DNA of 33,486 bases from Phycisphaerae bacterium. Lineage in GTDB: Bacteria > Planctomycetota > Phycisphaerae > Sedimentisphaerales > Anaerobacaceae. Under the pieces are notes generated by a model, which searched no databases, had not been told where the DNA came from, and saw nothing but the letters and a program-made list of their open reading frames with translations. A program made the translations under genes and the position numbers. The stretch lies in NCBI GenBank assembly GCA_016782865.1, contig JADHXR010000089.1, positions 1 to 33,486 on the forward strand, read 5' to 3'. Shown here piece by piece: positions 26,006 through 33,486 of this stretch (the stretch's first letter is position 1; every line of letters begins with the position of its first letter).

Positions 26006-26509
26006 TTATTGCAGGGCGGCGTCTTTTTCGATGACCTTTTCCTTCTGGGCCTTCTTGAAATCGGCCATCTGCTTGGCGAAGCCCTCGTCGGACAGCGCCA
26101 GGATCTGCACCGCGAAGACGGCGGCGTTTTTCGCCCCGGCTTTTCCTATCGCCATGCTCGCTACGGGGACGCCGGGCGGCATCTGGACGGTGCTCAGCAG
26201 GGCGTCCATACCGCCGAGGCCTGCGCCCGAGTCGAGCGGCACGCCTATGACAGGCAGGGTAACCTTAGCCGCCATTGCCCCGGCCAGGTGGGCCGCCATT
26301 CCCGCAGCGGCGATGATTACCTTGATTCCACTTGCAGCCGCATTTTGGGCGAAATCGGCGGCGATCTCAGGGGTCCGGTGGGCGGAGATAATTCGCACCA
26401 CCGGTTTGATGCCGAAAGAGCCGAGCTGGTCGATACAACTTTGCATGACGCCCAGATCGCTGTCAGAGCCCATTACCACCGCCACGGGGGGCTTTTTTTC
26501 AGATACCAT
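26006..26509 (-). CDS. purE: N5-carboxyaminoimidazole ribonucleotide mutase (PurE)
   Basis: PurE converts N5-CAIR to CAIR in cytoplasmic purine synthesis. I take ATG 26509 as the start (167 residues, a normal PurE length). The frame is open 20 codons further, but that extension is not PurE-like, while GAGAAGAG precedes 26509. Motifs include VVMGSDSDLGVM (residues 11-22), IISAHRTPE with the catalytic His, AAAGMAAHLAGAMAAKVTLP, and GMDALLSTVQMPPGVPVA. It is a bacterial class I type PurE. No purK is adjacent, so it is not in a pur operon here. It is divergent from the MEMO-family gene. Confidence 0.96.
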   Translation of the reverse strand: MVSEKKPPVAVVMGSDSDLGVMQSCIDQLGSFGIKPVVRIISAHRTPEIAADFAQNAAASGIKVIIAAAGMAAHLAGAMAAKVTLPVIGVPLDSGAGLGGMDALLSTVQMPPGVPVASMAIGKAGAKNAAVFAVQILALSDEGFAKQMADFKKAQKEKVIEKDAALQ

Positions 26510-26822
26510 ATTGTTTTCTCTTCTCAACGGGTTACAATATTGCGTAAGCTTCAATTTATGCGATAACAATAACGGTCCGGTGCCGGCAACGCAAGCTCAA
26601 ACATCGGCCCCAAGGAAACTCAGAATGTGAAGATTAGAATGCAAAATTGAAGAAGTCATCCCGGCTCGCCGGGATTCCACAATTTTTGTTTTTGATTTTT
26701 GAAATTTGCATTTTCTTTGCCGGGATTCGGCTATTTTGACTCTTTGTCTTTTATCTTTGTTCTTTTCTATCGGGCATAGATTTGCAATATGTGGTCTCGC
26801 ACCTTCTTAGGAGTTTTTTGAA
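26510..26822. other. Divergent promoter region of purE and the MEMO gene, with a hairpin
   Basis: A 313-base region without a gene. ATCCCGG (26658-26664) and CCGGGAT (26669-26675) form a seven-pair stem around CTCG, followed by a T-rich run. A partial second copy (GCCGGGATTCGGC) is near 26719-26731. TTAGGAG about nine bases before ATG 26823 is the ribosome binding site of the downstream gene. I cannot place promoters reliably. Confidence 0.5.
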
Positions 26823-27698
26823 ATGCAGTTGAGAAAACCGGCTGTCGCAGGTCAGTTCTATCCGGGCCAGCACGATTCCTGCATAGATGAGATTAATGAA
26901 TGTCTCGATGCGATGACTCTAGGCGTCTCTTTGCCCGAGACAATTGCCGCGGGGATAGTCCCCCACGCCGGCTGGGCATTCAGCGGCAGTCTGACCGCTC
27001 TAGTATTTTCTGCGATAAGACAGCAGCACGACAAGGTCCATACGTTTGTGATATTCGGAGCCGCCCACAGCTACCTGGGCACGTTGCCGGCTGTTTGCGA
27101 CAGAGGTGTATGGCAAACGCCGCTCGGTGAGATTTTCGTCGACGAGGAGCTGGCCGAAGCCGTGCTGAGTACGGGCTCAGCCGTCAGCGACCCCAGCGCT
27201 CATCTGTCCGAACACAGCATTGAGGTGCAGGTGCCGTTCATACAGTATCTCTTTCCCGGCGCGAAGATTCTGCCCATTCTGGTGCCCCCGGATGACCGGG
27301 CGACGGCATTAGGCGCAAGTGTTGCCGAGATTATCCGCAGGCAGGAGTCCAAGAAAATCATTTGCCTCGGTTCAACCGATTTGACCCACTATGGCCCTCG
27401 CTACGGCTTTGTGCCCAAGGGAACAGACCCGAAAGCACTGCAGTGGGCGCAGAACGTAAATGACAAGGAATTCATCGACCTGGCTTTGGAGCTCAAGGCA
27501 ACCGACTTGATCGCCAGCGCCGCCAAGAACGGCAACGCCTGCGGACCGGGCGCCGCGGCGGCAACGATCTCAGCCGCAAAAGACCTCGGCTCCGAGCGAG
27601 GCCTGCTGCTCGCGCAAACCAGCAGCAGCGAGGTGATGCACGACAAGATGGGCAAAAGCAGCACCGACTCGGTCGGCTATGCTGCGATAGTCTTCTGA
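26823..27698 (+). CDS. amrB: MEMO1 family / AmmeMemoRadiSam system protein B
   Basis: A 291-residue cytoplasmic protein of the MEMO family, with the fold of class III extradiol dioxygenases. The hallmarks are all present: RKPAVAGQFYP (4-14), GIVPHAGWAFSG, FGAAHSYLG, HLSEHSIEVQVPFIQYLFPG and LGSTDLTHYGP. H48, H82 and C240 (in NACGPGAAAA) fall where human MEMO1 has metal ligands, so a metal site is probably kept. In many genomes the gene is linked to AMMECR1 and a radical SAM gene, but neither partner is here. The biochemical role in bacteria is unknown. ATG 26823 is supported by AGGAG upstream and by the family N-terminus beginning at residue 3. Confidence 0.94.
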   Translation: MQLRKPAVAGQFYPGQHDSCIDEINECLDAMTLGVSLPETIAAGIVPHAGWAFSGSLTALVFSAIRQQHDKVHTFVIFGAAHSYLGTLPAVCDRGVWQTPLGEIFVDEELAEAVLSTGSAVSDPSAHLSEHSIEVQVPFIQYLFPGAKILPILVPPDDRATALGASVAEIIRRQESKKIICLGSTDLTHYGPRYGFVPKGTDPKALQWAQNVNDKEFIDLALELKATDLIASAAKNGNACGPGAAAATISAAKDLGSERGLLLAQTSSSEVMHDKMGKSSTDSVGYAAIVF

Positions 27699-27721
27699 GC
27701 GTCGAGGCGTGCGCCGAATAA

Positions 27722-27793
27722 AGCCAACGGTCGGATTCGAACCGACGACCACTGGTTTACAAAACCAGAGCTCTACCGCTGAGCTACGTTGGC
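27722..27793 (-). tRNA. trnT: tRNA-Thr (anticodon UGU)
   Basis: The minus strand folds as a complete cloverleaf. Acceptor GCCAACG pairs with CGTTGGC and the discriminator is U. The D arm is GCTC...GAGC. Anticodon stem CTGGT/ACCAG encloses the loop TTTGTAA, giving UGU for threonine. The variable region is short, and the T arm GTCGG-TTCGAAT-CCGAC is canonical. CCA is not encoded. The 3' end is 23 bases past the convergent MEMO-family stop. I see no integrase or duplicated tRNA tail nearby. Confidence 0.97.
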
Positions 27794-28196
27794 ATAAGTC
27801 AGAAAACACGGTTTTGTTCCATAATCAAAGGTCATCTGTCCACGGTTATCTCCTGTAGTATACCACAATACGCCAAGTGGTACGCCAAGTTTTTTGTCCT
27901 GACTTCTTCTCGATGATGATTGTCGCTGTCAATTCGGCGCAGGATGGACGATCTACCTTTGAAGAGTGTAAGACACCCCGTAGAATTCCTGCACTAGCCC
28001 GTGATGGGCTACCCGAGTGACAATCTGCCTTTGAGGCACACCGTAGGGCCTGTTTCTTGAGATTGCGCGAGCAAAAAGGGCCAAGAGTAACCATTCAGAG
28101 CAAAACAACCGGGGCCCATACCGAATCAATCAGTATAGACCCCGAATTTGCCATGTCAATCACACTATTTGCTGATGCTTCATCTACGCCCAATTC
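27794..28196. other. Intergenic with three consecutive stem-loops
   Basis: No supported gene; a minus-strand frame of 82 codons (27846-28094) has no family motif. Between 27966 and 28038 three small hairpins follow one another: GTGT-AAG-ACAC (27966-27976), TAGCCC-GTGA-TGGGCTA-type stem (27995-28011, enclosed by CACT/AGTG), and TGCC-TTTGA-GGCA (28026-28038). CTAC/GTAG can close the first. This could be a small structured RNA or leader on either strand. It matches no class I can name. Confidence 0.3.
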
Positions 28197-29970
28197 CTAT
28201 TGCCCCGGGCGATAAAGCCTTATGTCGTCAACATAGAGTACACCTGAACCGCCGGCGGTGAGGTTGTTCTTGTCACCCAAGCCGACAGAAACGGTGGTGA
28301 TGGCTGCAAGGTTCACACCCTTGTCTGAAAATGCCGACAACGGGATTCGCCACTCAGTCCAACTGGTCGCCTGGACTATTGCCGGGTCATCGTGGAAGAG
28401 AGCAACACCGTTGAGAGCGACGTATACTCGCTCGGCGGGATTGGCCGAATCGCCGCGGATCCAAACCGACAATTCAGCTACGCCTTCCCTGGTCCAGTTG
28501 TCCGCAGGAGCCAATGTCTCGGTCGCCTCAGAGGTGACCAGATTGTTGTCAAAGAACAACGGCATCGATTGGGCCCCGCTGTTGACAATCGTGGTCTCAG
28601 CATAGTCACCTCCGGCTTGAACTACATCATCACCATAACCTACCAAGGCGCCGTTGGTGGGGACCTGGAACCCGTCTATCCAGGTATTCCATATCTCGTC
28701 GGGCGGATAGTTGTTGTAGCCCTCGAAATCTTCCACGAGCAGGTAATCAGTAACTGCGAAGGTCCAGATCTTGCCCGTGCCGATCGTTCCGTCGGTATTA
28801 TACTCATCGACGCGCCAGTAGTAGGGTCCTCCGCCCCATTCAACGCCTTCCGCTGGATTGAAGGTCGTGGCACTCTGTCGGCCTCGATAGATCCCTGACG
28901 CATCGGATGCGTCGGCAGTGGCCACGGCGTCCTTGTCGGTGCCGAAATAAACGTCGTGCTGGGCGGCATTATCTCCCGCCGACCAGCCAAGGGGCAGTAC
29001 CTCGCCGATTTCCAGCATCGTGCCGTTGCCTGGATTTGGAGACCAGGCAATGGACGTGTCGCCCTTCATTATCTGCTGTATCTCCTCTGCCGTCAGCGCC
29101 CTGTTATAAACGCGTGCCTCATCAACAGTTCCTGTGAAGAACTGAGCTGCCGCCGCGTGTCTTGCAAATTTCAGGCTGTTGCTCTCGGCGGCCGGCGTCC
29201 CCGTCGCAGCCATATTAGTGGTAATCAAAACACCGTCTCTGTAGGCGATGAGCGCGTTTCCATCAAAGGTCGCGGCGAGGTGATACCATCTGTTGGCCTG
29301 TAACGGCGCGTAACTGGCGCCATGCCACGCTCCAACGTTTACGGCTGCACCGCTGCGGTAAATCTCGGTCTGGTGATTCCAGTTGAACTGGTAGTTGCTC
29401 TCTCGGTGCATCGGACCGCTCGCGCTCGCCGCTGCTCCGGAAGGCGCCTGAGGGCTTTTTACCCAGCAGGCTATCGTCCATGTAGCCAGGTTTTCGGTGT
29501 AACCAGTGTCCACATAGTTGTCACCGCCGAATTCCAGTGCTCCGCCGTCAAAGCCGGCTACCCACTGGGGGTCGCCTATAAGCGTACCGTGATTGCCATG
29601 GCCGGACCAATCGACGGCGATGGCGGAAGTCGTCAATAAGACCCGTGTAAGGGGACGCACCATTGTCGCCGGCGCCAATAAAGAACCGGTCCACGCCCTC
29701 AATAGGCAGTGCAAAATCGGTGCCGCTGTGCCAAAGCACGCCATCAAGGTAGATTTTCTTCTCGCCGGTATCTGCGTTTTTCGCAAACGTCCAGTGACGC
29801 CATTGCCCCTTGTACTCGTCTTCCACGGCCGCCTTGTTGATTCTCTCCCAGCCCGACGTCGTATCAAAGTAGACGCTGCCACCCCAGGCAATGTGACAAC
29901 CTGCCAGCCTCCCCGCTGCGTCCCCGGCGTAGAAGCCCCAGTTATCGCCCAGCGTATCAGCGCCTACAGA
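28197..29970 (-). pseudogene. Collapsed LamG/Fn3-like surface protein, third gene of the array
   Basis: Starting right after the stop of the preceding gene, one frame reads GSVGADTLGDNWGFYAGDAA, then FDTTSGWERINKAAVEDEYK, WRHWTFAKNADTGEKKIYLD and YTGLIDDFR, a LamG domain without signal peptide or N-terminus. Near 29610-29635 this frame is lost and another takes over at AIAVDWSGHGNHGTLIG, the usual opening of a second LamG domain, showing an out-of-frame deletion between domains. From there it is regular: LamG (GALEFGGDNYVDTGY ... FTGTVDEARVYNRALTAEEI), one Fn3-like module (DVYFGTDKDAV ... YYWRVDEYNTDG), and the shared C-terminal domain (VEDFEGYNNYPPDEIWNTWI ... LYVDDIRLYRPGQ). It has no start signal and is probably not translated. 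Confidence 0.78.
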
Positions 29971-29972
29971 AC

Positions 29973-32792
29973 CTACCGGATCAGCCGAATGTCATCGAAG
30001 TACATCGTGCCGGAGCTTCCGGCGGCAGCGGCATTTTTCGCGCCGAAACCTATTGTGATCGTGTTTACATTGGACAGGTTCACCCCGGCAAACACGGTCA
30101 GATCGATTACCCACTCGGTCCAGATGGTCGTCTGCGTTGCGGCCGGGTCGTCGTAATACACGACGGCGCTGCCGTTTAGAGCGACGAACATGCGCTCGGG
30201 CGCGTTGGCGCCCTGGCCGCGGAACCAGATGGACAGCTTGGTAACGCCCTGCTCGGTCCAGTCGCGTGGGTACACCAGCGTCATCGCCGCCTCGGATATC
30301 TTGAGGTTGGTGTCGTAGATGTACGGCATGGACTGGGCGCCGCCGTGAATAATGCTGCGTTCGGTGAATGGGGCCTGGTCATAGCCAACGAGAGCCCCGT
30401 TTGTCGTGGTCCCGAAGCCGTCTATCCACGCGTTAAAGATCCTGTTGCTGCCCGGCTCATCCGGATTGAGGTCGTTGTACGACTCGATATCGTCGACAGT
30501 GAGGAAATCGGCGACCGTGAAGACCCAGGTTCCGCCCTTGCTGATCGTGCCGCCGGCAGCGACCTCGTCGACGCGCCAGTAGTACGGCCCGCCGCCCCAT
30601 TCTACGCCCTCGGCCGGGGTGAAGGTGGTCGCGTTCTGACGGCCTCTGTATGCGCCGGTCGTGTCGGAGGCATCGGCAGCCTTGACGGCCTGGACATCGG
30701 TGCCGAAGTACACGTCGTGCCCAGCGGCGCTGTCACCTGCCGACCAGGTGAGCGCAGCGGCATCATTGATGCCGGGGTTCGCTCCGTTTGCCGGGCTCGG
30801 ATTCCAGGCGACGAGTGGATCGCCTCGCATGATCTGTGTGATCTCTTCGGCGGCCAGGGCCCTGTCGTAGATGCGGACATCGTCGATATCGCCCATGAGA
30901 GCGGTGCGGCGGTCTCTGGTGCCGTCGTAGGTGTCGGCCAGAGAGTCGGCGCCGAGGAAGCCGTAACGGATCGTGCCGGTGCCCATTCTTGGGCCGCCGG
31001 TCATGGTCGCGTCGAGCCGGCCGTCGATATAGATGGCCAGCAGGCCCTTGTTGTACACGCCGCAGATGTGGTGCCAGAATCCGTCGTCGACTCGCGTGAG
31101 GCTGCCGAGTTCGGTAAGCCCGGAGCTTGTCGTGACGTCGTAGTCGATAAGGCCGAAGCCGGCGCCGTAGCTGTCTATCGACAGACGCCAGTAGTCGGCC
31201 TGGCCAAATGAGACGAGGATTTGAGTGCCCTGGTTCTCCGTGCGCATCCAGCAGCAAACGGTCGACTCGCCGTAGGCGTCACCTTCGTACTTGAGATTGC
31301 GGATGGCGACGTAGCCGTTCTGTCCGAAGTTCAGGGCGGAATCGCCGACCAGGCCCGGAACTGTCCAACCGGCGGTGCCCATCAGTGCGCCGTGACTTGC
31401 GTGACCGGAGGAGTCGACCGCGGTAGAGCCCTGGGCCTCGTCCAGTCTGTACAAAGCAAGAAGGTTCGGATCGGCGATCGGGATATCAGGGATTGTGGTG
31501 AAGCTCCAGAGTTCGCCCGTATGAGTCACGGCGCCGTCGAATTCATCGACCCTCCAGTAGTAGGTCTTGCCGGCTTCGAGCGCGCCGGGATCGTAGGTTG
31601 CGCCAATTTGCGGCGAAGCGCCGGCGGCATTGGTTACATCGTCAGCATTGTCGCCGAAATATATGCTGTGCAGCTTGGCGTTCATCCCGGGCTCCCAACT
31701 AAGAGTTGTGGCCGGATCAGCGGTCTGTGAGCCGTCGGCGGGATTGGGCCCGTATGCCGTCATCGATGGAACGGTAAAGCTCCAGACGTCCCCTTTCCAC
31801 GGACTGTTCGGATCGGCCTCGTTGACCTCGTCGATTCGCCAGTAGTAGGTTGTGCCGGGGACAAGGCCGTCGGGGAAGGGAAATCCCGGAAAGCCCGCGA
31901 CGATAAAGTCCAGTGCCTGGTTGCCCCAGAAGGCGGGAGCATCAACGGTGGCGTCATTTACGGCATCGAAATCGTCGCCCGCATACACATCGTGAGAGAC
32001 GGCGAATGCGCCAGCGTTCCACCGGAGATTCACCCAGGATTCCTCAAATCTCGTGCCGTCGGCTGGCGACGGGCCGGATGCGAGCGGATTCGAGCCGGCG
32101 GCGGAGATTTCCATCGTCTGCCGGACCTCGTCCTGAGTCAGTGCCCGGCTGTACATCCGCACCTCATCGATCAAACCGGTGAAATACCGGTCGGCCCTGG
32201 GACCGCTTCGGCCGATGTTGAGATCGATGCCGACGGCCGTGATGAACGGGTTGGTGCCGTTGCCGATCTGGAACGTGCCTCCTGGTTCACCATCGACATA
32301 GAACTGGATGTCCTCCATCACGCCGCCCTCCGGGAGCACCGCCGCGATGTGGTGCCACTGCCCGTCATTGACAAGGGTCTCACTGCGGTTGTTGCCGTTG
32401 CCGTGCTCGATGCGCACGCGACCGGCGTCCAGGCGGAATTCAACCTTTAGACCGCCTCCTTCGCTTCCCCAACTCAGCATTTCCGGCTCTGCGCCTGCGG
32501 TTGTCTGAATCCAGCAGGCAAGTGTCCAGGGAGGCCCAAAAATGCCTTTGTATCCGTCCACACTCACATAATCGTCGGTCCCGTCGAGTTCCAGAGCCCC
32601 GCCATGCATGCCGTTGTTCACGAAGCGCGCACCGGCGATAGGCGTGCCGTGACGTTCGTTGCCGGAGTAGTCCTGAGCGTCACCGTCAAGGGGCCAGTAG
32701 CCCTCCAGTCCGGTAACGACATCACCTTTGGCAGCCCCACATGCGAGGACCAACGCGACCATCGCCACCAAACACAGTCTTTGCTTCCACAT
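29973..32792 (-). CDS. Large exported LamG/Fn3-like surface protein
   Basis: A 939-residue protein with AAGGAGG seven bases before ATG 32792 and a signal peptide (RLCLVAMVALVLACGAAKGD). Order of domains: LamG-like concanavalin fold 1 (about 28-230; GLEGYWPLDGDAQDYSGNER, FTGLIDEVRMYSRALTQDEV), two Fn3-like modules (DVYAGDDFDAV ... TTYYWRIDEVNE; SIYFGDNADDV ... KTYYWRVDEFDG), LamG 2 (about 440-660; LALYRLDEAQGSTAVDSSGH), a third Fn3-like module (DVYFGTDVQAV ... PYYWRVDEVAAGG), and a C-terminal domain of about 185 residues ending MYFDDIRLIR. LamG folds bind glycans or proteins. No catalytic motif is visible. It probably acts at the cell surface in glycan binding or adhesion; this is inference. 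It is transcribed 68 bases after the gene at the right edge. Confidence 0.88.
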   Translation of the reverse strand: MWKQRLCLVAMVALVLACGAAKGDVVTGLEGYWPLDGDAQDYSGNERHGTPIAGARFVNNGMHGGALELDGTDDYVSVDGYKGIFGPPWTLACWIQTTAGAEPEMLSWGSEGGGLKVEFRLDAGRVRIEHGNGNNRSETLVNDGQWHHIAAVLPEGGVMEDIQFYVDGEPGGTFQIGNGTNPFITAVGIDLNIGRSGPRADRYFTGLIDEVRMYSRALTQDEVRQTMEISAAGSNPLASGPSPADGTRFEESWVNLRWNAGAFAVSHDVYAGDDFDAVNDATVDAPAFWGNQALDFIVAGFPGFPFPDGLVPGTTYYWRIDEVNEADPNSPWKGDVWSFTVPSMTAYGPNPADGSQTADPATTLSWEPGMNAKLHSIYFGDNADDVTNAAGASPQIGATYDPGALEAGKTYYWRVDEFDGAVTHTGELWSFTTIPDIPIADPNLLALYRLDEAQGSTAVDSSGHASHGALMGTAGWTVPGLVGDSALNFGQNGYVAIRNLKYEGDAYGESTVCCWMRTENQGTQILVSFGQADYWRLSIDSYGAGFGLIDYDVTTSSGLTELGSLTRVDDGFWHHICGVYNKGLLAIYIDGRLDATMTGGPRMGTGTIRYGFLGADSLADTYDGTRDRRTALMGDIDDVRIYDRALAAEEITQIMRGDPLVAWNPSPANGANPGINDAAALTWSAGDSAAGHDVYFGTDVQAVKAADASDTTGAYRGRQNATTFTPAEGVEWGGGPYYWRVDEVAAGGTISKGGTWVFTVADFLTVDDIESYNDLNPDEPGSNRIFNAWIDGFGTTTNGALVGYDQAPFTERSIIHGGAQSMPYIYDTNLKISEAAMTLVYPRDWTEQGVTKLSIWFRGQGANAPERMFVALNGSAVVYYDDPAATQTTIWTEWVIDLTVFAGVNLSNVNTITIGFGAKNAAAAGSSGTMYFDDIRLIR

Positions 32793-32860
32793 GATAATCC
32801 TCCTTCAATAAGATCATTTGACAACGTATTAAGCGTTCCACATAAACCTGACAGCTACGG

Positions 32861-33486
32861 CTACGGCTGCCCTGCCGGTCGCAGCAGGCGGATGTCGTCG
32901 AAATACACCTTGCCCGTACCGCCGGCAACGGGAGCATTCTTCGTGCCGAATCCGATAGTTATCGTATTCACATTTGTCAGAGCGACGCCCTGATCGGCAG
33001 ATGCCTGCACGTCGATGACCCACTCGGTCCATTTGGCGACCTGGGTTGCAGCGGGGTCTTCATGATAGAGTAGGGCGTTGCCGTTGAGAGCGACAAACAT
33101 CCTGTCGGCTGCATTACCAGAAGCGCCGCGGAACCACAATGACAACTTCGTAACACCTTCCTCTGTCCAGTCACGCGGATAGACCAGTGTCAAGGTTGCC
33201 TCAGAGGTCATCAGATTGTTGTTGTAGAGATATGGCATCGACTGGCCACCGCCGTGAACAATGGTCTGCTCGGCATACGGAGGCAAGTCATTGCCGACCA
33301 GAGCCCCGTTCGTTGTGCTCCCAAAACCATCTATCCATTTGTCAAATATTCTGTTGCTCTCGGCATCGGGTGGGTCAATATCATTGTAGGCCTCAAAATC
33401 GTCCACTCCGATGAAGCCGGCGGTCGCAAAGCTCCAGAGCAGGCCTTTCACCGTCTTATCGGGGTAAACCGCATCTACGCGCCAGT
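32861..33486 (-). CDS. LamG/Fn3-like surface protein, 3' part (runs off right edge)
   Basis: The minus-strand frame is open to the window edge and reads WRVDAVYPDKTVKGLLWSFA at its start. That is the end of a YYWRVD-type Fn3-like module, so the apparent start at 33451 is internal. Next comes the same C-terminal domain as its neighbours: VDDFEAYNDIDPPDAESNRI, STTNGALVGND, SMPYLYNNNLMTSEATLTLV, YPRDWTEEGVTKLSLWFRG, NTITIGFGTKN and VYFDDIRLLRPAGQP. The 5' portion, presumably with signal peptide and LamG domains, is outside the window. It is the first of three tandem relatives in the same orientation. Confidence 0.88.
   Translation of the reverse strand, partial: WRVDAVYPDKTVKGLLWSFATAGFIGVDDFEAYNDIDPPDAESNRIFDKWIDGFGSTTNGALVGNDLPPYAEQTIVHGGGQSMPYLYNNNLMTSEATLTLVYPRDWTEEGVTKLSLWFRGASGNAADRMFVALNGNALLYHEDPAATQVAKWTEWVIDVQASADQGVALTNVNTITIGFGTKNAPVAGGTGKVYFDDIRLLRPAGQP

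Noticed and set aside
27846..28094. 82-codon minus-strand frame between tRNA-Thr and the LamG array
   Set aside because: No recognisable motif, no strong ribosome binding site, and it covers a run of stem-loops; not supportable as a gene.
27722..28196. tRNA-Thr as an integration (att) site
   Set aside because: No integrase and no duplicated tRNA 3' end was seen on either side within the window.
30345..31211. 288-codon plus-strand frame within the LamG array
   Set aside because: Antisense to the intact LamG protein, Val/Ala/Gly-rich without motifs; a shadow of a GC-rich repeat protein.
1..33486. CRISPR array or phage module
   Set aside because: No regularly spaced direct repeats and no capsid, tail, cas or integrase genes were seen.

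Overview
The window reads as a chromosomal segment from a bacterium of the PVC superphylum, most likely a planctomycete of the Phycisphaerae/Sedimentisphaerales type. This is an inference from gene content: S1 sulfatases, GH92 enzymes, exported PQQ-propeller proteins with a methyltransferase-like head, and LamG proteins with repeated 'YYWRVDE' modules. No rRNA or species marker is present. All family assignments come from reading motifs in the translations; no database search was possible.

Layout. (1) 1-693, minus: the 5' part of a secreted beta-helix-like protein running off the left edge. (2) 1149-20940, plus: a 19.8-kb same-strand polysaccharide-degradation locus. In order it holds a Tat-exported sulfatase, a truncated signal-peptide stub, a GH92 enzyme, a sulfatase pseudogene, two tandem methyltransferase-like/PQQ-propeller proteins (the second frameshifted), a second GH92 enzyme, an esterase fused to a putative glycosidase, and an alpha-L-fucosidase fused to an alginate-lyase-family domain. 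Nearly all products carry export signals. Together they point to periplasmic or surface breakdown of a sulfated, acylated glycan containing mannose and fucose; the exact substrate is not determined. (3) 20946-25528: a disturbed region with a sulfatase tail fragment, a nucleotidyltransferase plus winged-helix gene pair, a flavodoxin pseudogene, and a decayed IS1182-like element whose inverted repeats I can place. (4) 25863-27793: a housekeeping block with dispersed-repeat hairpins, purE, a MEMO1/AmmeMemoRadiSam-B gene and tRNA-Thr(UGU). (5) 28197-33486, minus: three tandem LamG/Fn3-like surface proteins sharing one C-terminal domain. The first runs off the right edge, the second is intact, and the third is a collapsed pseudogene.

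The overall theme is ongoing gene fusion and decay. Two genes are multi-enzyme chimeras. At least eight coding sequences are broken by amber codons, single-base frameshifts or deletions, and two orphan signal-peptide stubs remain. Some breaks could be assembly errors, but the paired in-frame deletions in the sulfatase remnant and the domain-joining deletions in the LamG remnant look like real recombination. The best candidates for undescribed biology are the exported methyltransferase-like/PQQ-propeller proteins, the nucleotidyltransferase/winged-helix pair with a four-cysteine tail, the fucosidase-alginate lyase chimera, and the shared C-terminal domain of the LamG array.
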